Source: Benincasa hispida (Eukaryota > Streptophyta > Magnoliopsida > Cucurbitales > Cucurbitaceae). From it: a DNA stretch of 64,000 nucleotides. Made by a program: the position numbers and the translations under genes. Where the stretch lies: contig NC_052350.1 in the NCBI RefSeq assembly GCF_009727055.1, positions 19,856,104 to 19,920,103 on the forward strand, read 5' to 3'. Positions 33,196 through 44,234 of the stretch are shown piece after piece (the stretch's first letter is position 1; each line of letters begins with the position of its first letter). The notes below the pieces were generated by a model. It saw only the letters and a program-made list of their open reading frames with translations, made no database searches and was not told the origin of the DNA.

Positions 33196-34174
33196 AATGG
33201 CCAGTTCAGTGAGACACTCGACAAACAGTAGCGAGCTTCCCAATCTACATCTTTGCCAGTTTCTTCACAACAAAACCTAAGTTAGATATTTCTTTCTTAA
33301 GTTCACTTATCTCATTGGCGAACTTGACACTGATTGCAACTCTGGTTCCCAACTGTTGGGAATTTGTTGCCATAGTAGCAATCAGGTTCATTACCTCAAT
33401 CGGGGTTTTATTGACTAAGACTTCTCCTACAACTGCATCTATGCTGCTTTTGTCAGTTTGCATTAGTCCCTCGTAAAAGTACAGGATCAATAAATGGTCT
33501 AAGATCTAATGATGAAGAAACTTGGCACAGGTCTTTTTGAATTGTTCCCAATATTCGTGAAGAGTTTCCCCATCGAACTGCATAATGCTGTAAATCTCCT
33601 TTATGATACTGGTAGCTCCAGATGCTGGGAAGAACTTTTCCAAGAACTTCCTTTGCAACTCTTCCCAGACCGTGATACTCCAAGGAAGAAGAATGTAGAG
33701 CCACTTCTTGGCATCTACCTTCAATGAAAAAGGGAATGCCCCCATATTTATCTACTCCTGGGTCACCCCATTAGGTCTCATTCCATTGCACACCACATAG
33801 AATTGTTTCAAGTGTTTGTGCGGATCCTTACCTTGTAGACCAGAAAATACAGGAAGTAAGTGAAGTAAGTGATTCTCTTCATGACGACATTATTGTTAGG
33901 GGTTGAGGTTGGCGACGGAGCCTGTGTCAGAGAAGTTAAGATAGAAGAAGATGGAATTTGAGTGATCACTAGTGGTTCCAAATGAGCAATAAATGAAGTT
34001 GGTGGAGAAGGAGCCAAAGTCGAAGCCGATGCTGAAGTTTTGATGGAAGGAAAGGGAACCATACCTGACAGAGCAAGGGATGAAGAGAGAATTGAAGTCG
34101 AAGGTGTTGCCACTATTAGTGGAGGAGATGATTTTGGAGAGCAAAATGGCCGCAACTTTGTTGGAGAAAACCAA
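33196..34174 (-). pseudogene. Gypsy gag, Athila/Tat branch
   Basis: It starts with a Ser/Pro/Thr-rich segment (33808-34155). It then reads, across frames, QGKDPHKHLKQFYVVCNGMR, MGAFPFSLKVDAKKWLYIL, VWEELQRKFLEKFFPASGAT and YSIMQFDGETLHEYWEQFKK. It ends with YFYEGLMQTDKSSIDAVVGE and MNLIATMATNSQQLGTR (33245-33490). These are the successive conserved blocks of plant gypsy gag. Several frameshifts and a stop after GVTQE show decay. The low-complexity N-terminal segment is open in two frames at once, which suggests it is not ancestral coding sequence. Confidence 0.85.
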
Positions 34175-34190
34175 GTCGATGCAGTGCTCA

Positions 34191-34418
34191 GAGTCTAGAC
34201 AACCTATAGTCTCTAGATGTTTGTTTTAATTACAGTGTAATTATTGATATTTGTTAATAAGCCAATTTCAATCTCATTTATATGGCTGAGGTAGTTTAGA
34301 CATTTATAAATTCGTTTATTTTTTATTTTTAATTTATTTTGTCATTTTTATGAATGAAATGTTGATTGCTATTTTTACAAATGAAAAGTTAAAATCTGTT
34401 ATTCTTCTGGATAACCCA
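34191..34418. other. AT-rich junction DNA
   Basis: Where the 5' LTR of the gypsy element would be expected, only short unassigned AT-rich sequence is present before the dispersed repeat. Confidence 0.4.
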
Positions 34419-34978
34419 TTATAATAGTTGTCATTTCCAACTATTATAACCTATAATTTAACTACAGTATTACTATTTCATATCCTTTTATTGCTATATT
34501 TACTATTTCTTACTCATCATCTATTTCAAAATTTTATACTGGTTTACTTCTTCCAGGACCAAAATAGTCAGCACTCTAACCACAGACTACTATAATCTAA
34601 ACTAAAATAATTTGCACTCGAAACATAGACTAGTATAACCTACCCACTAGAATAACCTACCCACTACTATAATAATTTACTATAATAACCAATTTAGCGC
34701 ACCGTTTTGAAATTTTGAGACTATGGAAACTAGACTCAAAATTCAATGGAGTAAAAATGTATTCTTTCTTTTTCACTAAGGTGAATTTGGTTCAATAGTA
34801 TTGACATGAAATCCATCCCAAGTAAAAAAGAAAAAAATAAAAAGCGTATTCTTTTCAATTATTTTATGTTTACATTTTAGTAAAACACTATCATAACCAA
34901 GGAGCCTAATTAAGTTTCTTTTTTTAATAAAAAACAAACATAAAATAAAAATGTTCAAAAAATAAAATAGAATAAAGA
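34419..34978. repeat. Dispersed repeat, copy 2 (other copy 6169-6735)
   Basis: Same orientation as the copy at 6169-6735 and similar throughout, with scattered differences. Confidence 0.8.
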
Positions 34979-35260
34979 GGGTCAATATTAATTTATAAGA
35001 TTATATTTCTTATAATCTTCAAATCATTATAAGAAATAGGGAGAAAATATGCTTAATTTAAAAAACAAAAAACAAAAAACAAAATGGTTACTCGACGGGG
35101 CCTAAGTAATTAATAAAAAGGGTCAATATTAATTTATAAGATTATATTTCTTATAATCTTCAAATCATTATAAGAAATAGGGAGAAAATATGCTTAATTT
35201 AAAAAACAAAAAACAAAAAACAAAATGGTTACTCGACGGGGCCTAAGTAATTAATAAAAA
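34979..35260. repeat. Perfect 141-bp tandem duplication
   Basis: Two units, 34979-35119 and 35120-35260, appear identical by eye, and a third begins at 35261 for about 20 bases. The unit contains ACAAAATGGTTACTCGACGG, which resembles a MITE end. Exact identity next to heavily diverged repeats means either a very recent event or an assembly duplication. Confidence 0.9.
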
Positions 35261-35274
35261 GGGTCAATATTAAT

Positions 35275-35700
35275 TTATACCTCTGAACTTTGGGTGTTGT
35301 ATTAATTTAATCTCTAGACTAATAATTATATCATTTCATAAATTTTGGGAGTTATATCAATTTAAACCCCAAATAAATAATTGTAACAATTTAAACCCTT
35401 AACTTATTTGAGTGTATCAATTTAAACCATGAACTTTCATAATTGTATCAACTTAAACCCTCCAATTATATTTTATTTGGATACACTTATGAAAGTTTAG
35501 GGTTTAAATTAATATATTTATGAAACTTCAAGGTTTAAATTGATACATTTATGAAAGTTCAGGATTTAAATGGATACAATTATTAGTTTGGGGTTTAAAT
35601 TTATATAACTCTCAAAGTTCAAGGTTTAAATTGATACAATTCTAGAAGTTGTTTAAATTGGTACAATTCTTAATTAAAGATTTAAATTGATACCATATCC
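35275..35700. repeat. Large foldback built of CAATTTAAACCC words
   Basis: The left half repeats TATCAATTTAAACCC and AACTTTCATAATTGTAT. The right half carries their inverse, GGTTTAAATTGATACA and TTATGAAAGTTCAGG. The centre is near 35465-35480. It would form a long imperfect hairpin. A shortened relative is visible at 18805-18845. Confidence 0.75.
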
Positions 35701-37255
35701 AAAGTTTAGGGGTATAAATTAATATTTGCCTTAATAAAAACAAATTGTTTGGTCTACCCTATGGTGAATGTGGCTCGATGGTATTGGCATGATTCTCATA
35801 ACTAGAGGTTAGTGGTTTAAACTCCCCTCCCATCACATAATTATTGTAAAATAAAATTGAATGGTCTAAAAAATAAGAATGAGATTGATATCAATTTTGC
35901 AAAACAATTTAAAAAATAAGAATGACAATGATGTCCACTTTGGATAACAATAGAATTACATTTTAATAGGATAGTGATTTTAAAATTAGTGATGGATCCT
36001 CACTAATTGATTTTTTTTATTACATCACCATAAGAAGAAAAGTAAATTTTCATTTTTCAATTTTTCTGTTTTTGATTTTCGTCTAATACCCTTGAAGTGA
36101 ATAGAACATAAGTGAAAAATATGGAAGGAAAACAGAAACAAACAAAATAAAATTGATCAACTCTCGCTAAAATGCAAATGGGAAAATGATATTTAATGGC
36201 TTCAAACTTCATTACTATATATGGTGGTGATACCATATTCGTAAAACTTTCCTTTTCGTATGGTGGTGATACCATATTCGTAAAACTTTCCTTTTAATCG
36301 AAAGTGAACTACATTCCAGAAACATATTTTTAAAGTCGAGTTTTGTAATTATTTGTTTTTTAGTTTTAGAAATAGGGTTTTGTAAGAATTATTTCTATTT
36401 ACTAATTTTTATAATTTGTTGTCTACATTTTGATAGTATTATTAAAATCAAAGCAAATTTTGGAAAACTAAGATCAATTTGATTTTTTTTTTTTTGAAAA
36501 ATGAATTTATTTCTTAATGTCTTACAATGTTATACAACTTTCTTAACTAAAAGAGTTGAATTCCTAATAAAATTCCAAAAAATAAAACAATTTTTTTTAA
36601 AAAAAGAAACTTGGTTTGGTTTTTTAAAACATTGGCAAAAAGTAGATAACATAATGAAGCAAAAAAACATAGAGATGACAAAGATGATTATAGGCTTAAT
36701 TTCAAAAAACTAAGGTCTTGTTTGGTAACCATCTTTATATATATATATGAAAATTGAGCTTATAAACACTTCTTCCACCTCTAATTTTTCTTGCTTTAAT
36801 ATATACTTTTTACCAATGTTTTCAAAAACTATGCCGAACTTTGAAAACTACAAAATTAGGCCCCGTTTAATAACAATTTCAGTTTTTTGTTTTTGGTTTT
36901 TTTAAAATTAAGCCTATTTTCTCCCAATTTCTTACAACAATTTGCATCTTTCTTAAGTACAATGCTTGAATTCTTAACCAAATTTCGAAAACAACAACAA
37001 GTTTTTAAACGCTATTTTTTTTTTGGTTTTCAAAATTTAGCTTGATTTTTTAAATCATTGGTAAAAAGTAGATAATAAAGGAAGATATTTAGTTGTCAAA
37101 GTAGTGTCTATAGACTTAATTTTTAAAATCAAAAACAAAAAACCAAATGGTTATCAAATGGACTGGTTATAAAATTGAGTTTTGATTATCTTTTGGATTG
37201 ATGTTGGTTTGGGCTGCTAGTATTAACGTATTAATTTAGACTAATATTGCATTTA
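35660..37255. repeat. Segmental duplication, copy B (copy A 18800-20387)
   Basis: Same order of landmarks as copy A, including the MITE at about 36858-37165. It differs by a 32-base local duplication around 36230-36290 (GTGGTGATACCATATTCG twice). Here it leads directly into the Mutator-like frame with no copia insertion. Confidence 0.85.
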
Positions 37256-37279
37256 ACAGTTGTAAAGATTTTAGTTAAT

Positions 37280-38374
37280 ATGTCGATACGTCCTGAAGAT
37301 TTAGCAATTCTTTAACCTGAAAATGATGGGGACAGTGATATTGATGTAGAACTTGAGTAATCGCCGGTCAGCCATACGACGGTGAGTTATTTGGAAATGA
37401 TAGAAGTGCCAAACATGACCTTGAGTTGATACCGTCAGAGATGTTCACCCAAATAGATTGAGATATTATTAATTCAACCTGTGAACAAAGGTCAACATTG
37501 GAGGAAAGGAGTATATGCGTAAATAATTCTAGTTCAATATAAAAAGGAATGTCATTTGACATTAAAGAAGATCTACAACACTCCTTAAAAAAATTTTGCG
37601 TGACAGAACACTATGAGATTGTCGAAGTAGAATCAAAGGTATTTGGTATGTGAGATACAAACAGTGAAAGGATAGTTGTGATTGGAGGTTATGGGCATAT
37701 CGGTAGAAAACTCATGGAATGTTTGAAATTACTAGAGTTGAAGACAAGCACTCATGTTCGTACTCAAAATTGACACAAGATCTGACCCTGGGTTCCTGTG
37801 GCCTTACTCCAAGAAACAATTAAAAAACAATATAGGTATAATGTTACTTATAGACGTGTGTGGCACGTAAAGAGAAAAGTATTGATTGTTGATTTTGGTG
37901 AGTGGGAGAATTCATATTCAGAGTTTGTATTGGTTGAGTGTTGTTGTGCATTACAATCTTAGCATACGACCAGATTGGTATTTTCTTCTATCTGATGAGC
38001 CAGATACGAATATCCTTTGGTTGAGTTTTTTGGTCCTTTGTTCCTGCAAGAGAAGGGTGAAATATTGTAGGTCATTAATTCAAATTGATGAACTCATCTC
38101 TACAGAAAATATAAGGGAAAATTATTGACTGCCTTATCTATTGATGGGCATATATTTCCCCTTGCTTTTGCTATTGTTGAAGGAGAAATCTTATGTAGTT
38201 GGTCATGGTTTCTGTGGGTATTGTGTGAATATGTTACCCAATGAGATGGTATTTGCTTGACTTCTGATATATATATAAAAACATTGTTGTTGCAATTAAC
38301 AATGAGGAAATAGGTTGGAGTGAACCTAAAGCGTACCATCGATATTGTTTTTGTCATGTTGCTAGTAATCCAAT
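37280..38374 (+). pseudogene. Mutator-like transposase fragment, copy B
   Basis: Starts MSIRPEDLAIL then a stop, and parallels copies A1/A2: FTQIDxDIxNSTCEQRSTLE, EHYEIVEVESKVFGM and WRLWAYR. It then continues past the point where A2 is cut: WYFLLSDEPDTNILWLSF, KYCRSLIQID, ALSIDGHIFPLAFAIVEGEI then LCSWSWFLWVL, and YHRYCFCHVASN. These are the MULE DDE domain blocks. Many stops and shifts. A 26-base foreign piece sits at 37357-37382. Copy B has no homologous partner beyond 38130 in this window. Confidence 0.88.
37357..37382 (+). other. Plastid 16S rRNA filler insertion
   Basis: Relative to copies A1 and A2, copy B has 26 additional bases here, containing AATCGCCGGTCAGCCATACG. The piece and its flank match the conserved chloroplast 16S rRNA sequence near its 3' end (AGTAATCGCCGGTCAGCCAT then ACGGCGGTGA), with one difference (A for G). 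The match runs into flanking A and TGA, which suggests microhomology at the joins. Confidence 0.75.
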
Positions 38375-39645
38375 ATGAAATACAAATCGAAGCAACTGAA
38401 AGATTTGGTGTTTAAGGAAGGAAATCAACACCAAATGCGTAAGTATGTAGTCATGGTACATCTCAAGTTTCTTCAGCTGTTGTCTGATTTCGAGCATGTT
38501 GGTACGTACTCGTGGGGTGGTATTTGTCTTGCATGGTTTTATAGAGAACTATGTCGAGCTACTAATGCACAAACTTTGGAAATAGCACGGCCATTGATAC
38601 TACTACAAGTATGGGCTTATGAAAGATTTAAAATTATAGTACCATAAGTCCAGTTACAGGCCTTACATCATCATCCACTCAGTATCCGATATTATTTTAT
38701 TTATATATTTATTATGTTATCATTTTATATAATAAAATAAATTGATTGTTTTTTTTAAAAATTTTAGATGAAGTGGAGTATTAGCTGCCTTTGAACAGTT
38801 AGCAAATATGTTGCTAGTATACCGACAAATACTTGACCAATTGATGCACGATCGAGTAACAAATAAATATACAAAAAGGAATGTTATTTGACATTTAATA
38901 TTACATACCTTTTGGGTGCCTAATTATTCTCTTTTTTTTTCTTCAAATTAATTGGATGTCATACACGCAAGATATTTGGTCATTACTACCCGATTATTAT
39001 CGTGATGGTCAAGATATTTGGTTGACTGTTAGCCCTTTTATATGCTTCCATATAGTAGAGTGGCATAAACTAGATCGTGTGTCGAGACAACTCGGTCCGC
39101 GACAAACGATATCTTTGTTGTGTTATACACTCCCGACACTACACCGAATTGATTTAAGAGGTACGCACAACTAAGACTGGCGCTGAATTCATGCAGAATA
39201 TATATCGTACTGCATGCACGTCATGATCATTTGCACAAGGAGAAATAACAAGTGGATCAACTGTATCAGATGACTATTTTTCCTAGTACATTAAATCACA
39301 AGGCGATTTATCACACCTGACGGTGCTTACTATTACTGCATGGTAAGAATTTTATTATCTTAGATTTCCCAAATGTATGTTATGAACACTATTTAGTATT
39401 AATTTTTTTTCATCATACAGAATAATTTTGTCCAAGATGTACAACAATATTTAGTACGATACAATTTTTTAGAGTTGGGTTCAATGTGTGACCAAACCGT
39501 AGTAAATATAGAAAGCATTATTCAACAGAAAAAATGACTCAATGTTGTTGACACTAATCAAAGACATATTCATCGTAGATGAAAATGACAACAAAGCAAA
39601 GCTAATCTAGAGGTACACAAAGACGACCACCCTGTGGAAAACTAA
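38375..39645 (+). pseudogene. MULE C-terminal piece joined to a plant mobile domain
   Basis: A 90-codon open frame (38375-38647) starts with transposase-type KYKSKQLKDLVFK. It passes in frame into LQLLSDFEHVGTYSWGGICL, AWFYRELCRATNAQTLEIAR and PLILLQVWAYERFKIIVP, the plant mobile domain (PMD) of MAIN/MAIL-like proteins. After further decayed sequence (FEQLANMLLVYRQIL), 38956-39174 reads SLLPDYYRDGQDIWLTVSPF then ICFHIVEWHKLDRVSRQLGP, the next PMD block. The tail at 39421-39645 includes DVQQYLVRYNFLELG. PMDs occur both in host silencing proteins and inside Mutator-like elements. Here the order suggests a MULE-PMD element collapsed by deletion. Stops between the blocks make it a pseudogene. Confidence 0.85.
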
Positions 39646-39944
39646 GTGACTTGTAATTCAAATTTTTAACTTCATGTGAACTTCTATTTTGAAATTAAAG
39701 AACTAATGAAATTACATTTTCTCATGAGACACTGAATCTAGTAAATGAGTATGATATAAAAGATCAAGAACAAAATAAGTAAGGAAGAAAATCTTTAGTT
39801 ACAAATAGAAAAGAATAATCAAAATTGAAAAAAAAAAATACTAAAATCGTGGAACCCGTCCATGAGTTTGGTCTACGTGGCTGACATGGCACTCATCTAG
39901 CGTCCATGGGGTGTAAACTAGATTAAACCTTAATCATGTACCGG
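39646..39944. other. Flank between PMD fragment and solo LTR
   Basis: About 300 bases of mostly AT-rich DNA. Nothing recognised. Confidence 0.4.
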
Positions 39945-39949
39945 GTATA

Positions 39950-41787
39950 TGAAGGAGTAATATAATATGCAATGGAAGACTTCAGAATCAATAAACACTT
40001 AAACTACATTTAATTTGAGTTTTAAATATGTTGTTCATATGATATTCATAAGAGGGTTTGAAACACATATTACCTTTGAAGATCTCTTTCATGAATTTAG
40101 CAAGAATCCACCAAGATAGAGCTTTAATCTTCAAGAAAACCACCACCAAGATCTTCTCCATATGCTCAAATAGGAACGTGTGGTGGAAACATTTAAATGG
40201 AGCTGAATTGAGGATGAACAATTGAGGGTCGAGTAGGGTTTTCAAGTTTTCACTTCAGCAAGTAAAACTCAGATTCATTGATGATTTTTCTACATGGAGC
40301 TTCAATATATAGAGAGAATTCATGCAAAACCAATAGGCTTCATGGAGGGCACCACCTACTTAGTGATCATCACAAGATTCAATTAGATTTTTGTGATAAT
40401 CCATCAAAAAATAGTTAGTGGGGTTTTCCCAAAAAAATGGAAAAATCCATTAACTTAAAAAATAATTTCAAAAACCATTTTATTTTATTTTATTTTTTAA
40501 TTTTTTTATAAAATTAATTCAAAATAATTAATTTAAATAAAATTAATTTTAATTAACTTTTAATTAAACTTTTTAATTAAAATAATATTAATTTAATATC
40601 TTAATATTAAATCAATAAAATACAAATTTCACCAATATAAATCAACTTCATATTTAAATCATAATTTAAAATTAAATGATTGTCCAATTTCGTTTAATTT
40701 CAATTAAATTAAACGTTTCTAATTGTATCATATATAATCAATTGAAAACCCTAAAATTGAATTTGAACATTTTAAATTCATAACCCTAATTTCATACATC
40801 AATACTCAAATTTTTATTTCAATTTAAGAGCTAGTAGAGGGACCTAATGAACCTACAGATCATGAGCTCCAGCGATCTGTAATTAATTCATTAAACTTTT
40901 TAATCAAATTAATTTACTATTCGTTAACTATCAAGGTACACCATTATAGCTCGATAGTTTTACTCTCCTCACTGTATATATATTTTTGTCCATAAAAACC
41001 ATAATCAATAAGTCGATCCTTCACATGTCATTGGGTCAAAATTACCATTTTACCCCTGTAAATACATCTTATTCCTTAAGTTTCTACTGACCCTCTAATT
41101 AACAATTTGATTCATAATACTATTTATGAATCATGTCTCTCTCTACTATGAGAAGGCGAGGCCCCGATTGTTCAAGACCTGGAATCAACACTTAAGAGAA
41201 CAACCTATTTGCTAACCCTAAAATGGGTAGGAATGGATTCCATCTTGCAAGGCTATGTCCTCAACTATTCATCCGGTCTTATCCCAAAATGGAAGGCTTA
41301 TTGAGCAGTGTTGTTGGACTACTCTCACTCATGCAGATCAAAGGATAATCTCGAATAAACAGGAGTTCATAGCTAGCTCAGGATTAAGATCGAGTTATCC
41401 TAGGTTACTTTAGTATGAAATAGTCAGTTTTAACCATAAACAGTCGTTATAAAGAAAAGTGACTATGTCGTGGTCCAGTCTATATGGAAACTCATTGTAT
41501 TACCTATACAAAATGGGTCGCATCCAATAGTGTTACTAGGATGAGATACCCAATTTCATTCATATACTTATAGACCATTTAGGCTATATACTATTAACTT
41601 GATCATGTTTATATCACCACATAAAATTAAAGTATTCATACTATAGTCATGGATATGTTTATTGGATTTTCATAATAGAATGCAAAATCATCAACTTTAT
41701 TGAATAAGATACTCAATAATATTTTATTGATAAATAGAATATTTAACACAAAATTTACGGACTGCGAATTCTAGGACATTTCCAACA
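39950..41787 (-). mobile_element. Copia solo LTR
   Basis: On the minus strand it starts TGTTGGAAATGTCCTAG and ends ATTACTCCTTCA. The 5-bp duplication GTATA flanks it at 39945-39949 and 41788-41792. No interior sequence is present, so it is a solo LTR of 1,838 bases. Internal phrases such as GATCATGAGCTCC and GTTCATAGCTAGCTCAGGAT are also found, inverted, in the LTRs at 20388 and 25285, so the families are related. It landed 7 bases outside the start of the gypsy LTR at 41795. Confidence 0.88.
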
Positions 41788-42336
41788 GTATACGTGTAAC
41801 AACCCAAATTTGTACATAAATATTATAGGAAGTTACAAGTTGAACTTTAATTTTAATTAAGGTTCTACATTAAATTTACTTTCCTAAGACTAAACTAGTT
41901 AGAGAAGACCATTTCAATGTTTAATACATTATGGATAAAAAATTGGTACTAAAATCTCCTTAGCTATTAACTAAATACAAAATAAAATTTAGTAAATATA
42001 AAAAACCTAAATAAATATATAAGAAATAAAATAATAATAATGTAAAGATATTTTTAAAGAATTATCTAGGACGTTAAAATAAGTAAATAATTAAATAGTA
42101 TTTTGATTTTTTTAAACGAAGAAATATCTATTAACAAATATCTATAATGTTAAAATAAAATTAAAAAAAAATGTTGAAGAACTATCTAAAGATAGAGAAA
42201 AAAATAAATAACAAATAAAATACAATAAATTGTGTAGTGTAAGTCGGTTAAAGAGTGAAAATAATTTAAAATATATATAACAAATTGTGTAAATGTAAGT
42301 CGGTAAAAGAGTGAAAAAAAATAAAAATAAAAATAA

Positions 42337-42420
42337 AATAATAATAATAATAATAATAATATATTATTATTATTATTATTATTATCATTATCATCATCAT
42401 CGTCGTCATCATCATCATTA
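42337..42420. repeat. AAT/ATT/ATC compound microsatellite
   Basis: (ATA)n runs directly into (TAT)n at about 42361, making a self-complementary hairpin, then into (TCA)n with two TCG triplets. It lies within the gypsy LTR-like region. Confidence 0.9.
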
Positions 42421-43239
42421 AATAATTAAGCATAGTTATATTAGTACTCTCAAGATTTAATAATCATTTCTATAAATAAGTAGGTCATGTTCATCAAGTT
42501 CCTTAATCCAATAGTTTTAAAACTAGTTTTAATCATAAGTGTTCTTAATAAAATCTATAGGACCAAACCGTAAGCAATAATTAAGATCACAATCTAGGTA
42601 ACTAGTTTATCTCACTATCTCTTTAAGTATTTTATGGTAGTGCACCTTCGTTATGTTGCATTATTATGTTACTATTATTATGTTATTATTGTTATATTGC
42701 ATTACATGTTTAAAATACGTTTCTCTACAAGGGACCCCATGCATTATGTTTGTTCATGATTATGTTAAGATCAAGTTTTAATTAGGTATAGTTATGCTTC
42801 CAGAGTTAGTAGGGCATGTATGGTAGCACCCTCTAGGCCCAATCTTACGTTATGTTTATGCTAGGGACTAGCAGGGTATGTATGGATGCACCCCTCTAAT
42901 GTAATCTTATGTTTATGTTAATGATTGGTGTTAAATGCGACTCTAGCCCTCCTGACTGCATGATTGCTAATCATTAGATCGGTTAGTTTCCGCTTAAGTC
43001 CAGATCTTCCTACTAGGGGAGAACTCATGTTGGAAGTGTAACCAATTACCTCATGTTATGATAAGTTTATGTTTTGGATCTCAATCATATATTTTCATGA
43101 CATATTGTATGTGATTGTGAATTTGTTCGCTACCTTAAGTGAGAACTACTTACTGAGTATATTATATACTCATCCTATTTTACAGACTTTGTAGGTAAGG
43201 ACATAGCGTAGGTGGCATGACTTCAACTTCTGAACGAGG

Positions 43240-44234
43240 ATTCTTGCTAAATCAAAAGAGAAAATTCAACCAACAAGGCTTCCAACATTCATAACGGCAA
43301 GCCAAAAATTTCCAAGGCACTCAGGGCGTACCGTAACAACTGAAGAGCCAAACTTTCACATATCGTAACTGCGGATATTGTGGAAAACACCATCAGGGGC
43401 AATGTCTTTGGAACTTAGGAGTGTGTTTTAACTGTGGTCAGACGGGTCACTATGCAAAGGCTTTCCCAAAGCTTGTCACCCAATTATCAATTGCTCAGAC
43501 CACCCAGCCTACCAGTAACAAGGCCACGAAATAGTAGAAAGGGCAAGTGTTTTTTGTTACACATCAAGAGGTGGCAAATCAAGATGCAGTTGTTACAGGT
43601 ACATTACTCGTCCTCGGGTATATGCCTTCACTTTATTTGAATCAAGCTCTATATTACCATAATATTTGCACAATATTTGCAGTTGTTACAGGTACATTCA
43701 TCTCCACAATATTTGCACAACATGCTCAACTAAAATCAAAGCCCTTAGGCTACATTAGAACCTTAGCTACTTCAGTCGAAGTATATATGCTAGCTAGCTC
43801 AGCAGTGGAAAACTGCGAGTTGTTAGTATCAGGACATAAACTATGGGTGATTCTTAGACGTAAGTGATTTTGACATAATACTAGATGTGGACTAGTTAGT
43901 AGCAAACTATGAAAGCATATATTACCATAACATGGAGATCATATTTACCTTCCCAACAGGAACGAAAATTTAAATTTAACAGTTCTAATACAAAATCAGC
44001 CCCAAGAATGATTTCAGCCTTAAAAATTAAGAATTTTTTCAACCATGGGGCTTGGGCATATCTAGGAAGCGTGATGGATTTACAAAACCAAAAGGATGAT
44101 ATTAAGGTCATTCCTGTGATAAGAGAGCTTGAAGATGCATTTTCAGAAGAGCTTTTAGGTTTACCACCTAGTCAATAAATAGAATTTTGTATAGACTTAA
44201 TTCCAGAAGCTGAACCAGTATTTAAAGCACCATA
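43240..44234 (+). pseudogene. Gypsy gag end, protease and start of RT
   Basis: It reads NQKRKFNQQGFQ, then a gag zinc knuckle CGYCGKHHQGQCLWNLGVCF / NCGQTGHYAKAFP. The knuckle C-x2-C-x4-H-x4-C ends in Phe where the last Cys should be. Next is QVFFVTHQEVANQDAVVTGT (start of protease). The segment with the catalytic DSG is replaced by a direct repeat of GTTACAGGTACATT (43590 and 43684), so the active site is lost. FISTIFAQHAQLKSKPLGYI and ELLVSGHKLWVIL follow. Then ILGMDWLV-like and FKFNSSNTKSAPRMISALKI lead to IKVIPVIRELEDAFSEELLG / LPPSQ and FKAPY, the beginning of RT. Dead. Confidence 0.85.

Larger units (their letters stand above)
28541..34190 (-). mobile_element. Athila/Tat-like Ty3/gypsy element, incomplete
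   Basis: Minus-strand element with a probable 3' LTR at low coordinates, gag and protease regions at 31.5-34.2 kb, and no RT, RNase H or integrase core. The 5' LTR is not recognised above 34190, so that side is truncated. It interrupts Mutator copy A2 at 28541, so it is younger than that copy. Gag motifs are those of the Athila/Tat branch. Confidence 0.75.
41795..44234 (+). mobile_element. Ty3/gypsy element, 5' part only
   Basis: An LTR-like start (TGTAACAACCCAAATTTG) is followed by about 1.4 kb of LTR-type DNA. Then come gag zinc knuckle, protease and the first residues of RT, where it is cut at 44234 by the outer copia element. Most of gag is missing, so there is an internal deletion near 43200. 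No 3' LTR is seen in the window. Confidence 0.7.

Noticed and set aside
33808..34174. Two overlapping minus frames of 92 and 115 codons as separate genes
   Set aside because: They are the two phases of the low-complexity start of the gypsy gag region.
37357..37382. A plastid rRNA gene
   Set aside because: Only about 26-30 bases match; it is a filler scrap, not an rRNA gene.
41795..43200. A second complete solo gypsy LTR with defined end
   Set aside because: The start is LTR-like but I found no matching terminus, primer site or target duplication, so the end cannot be placed.
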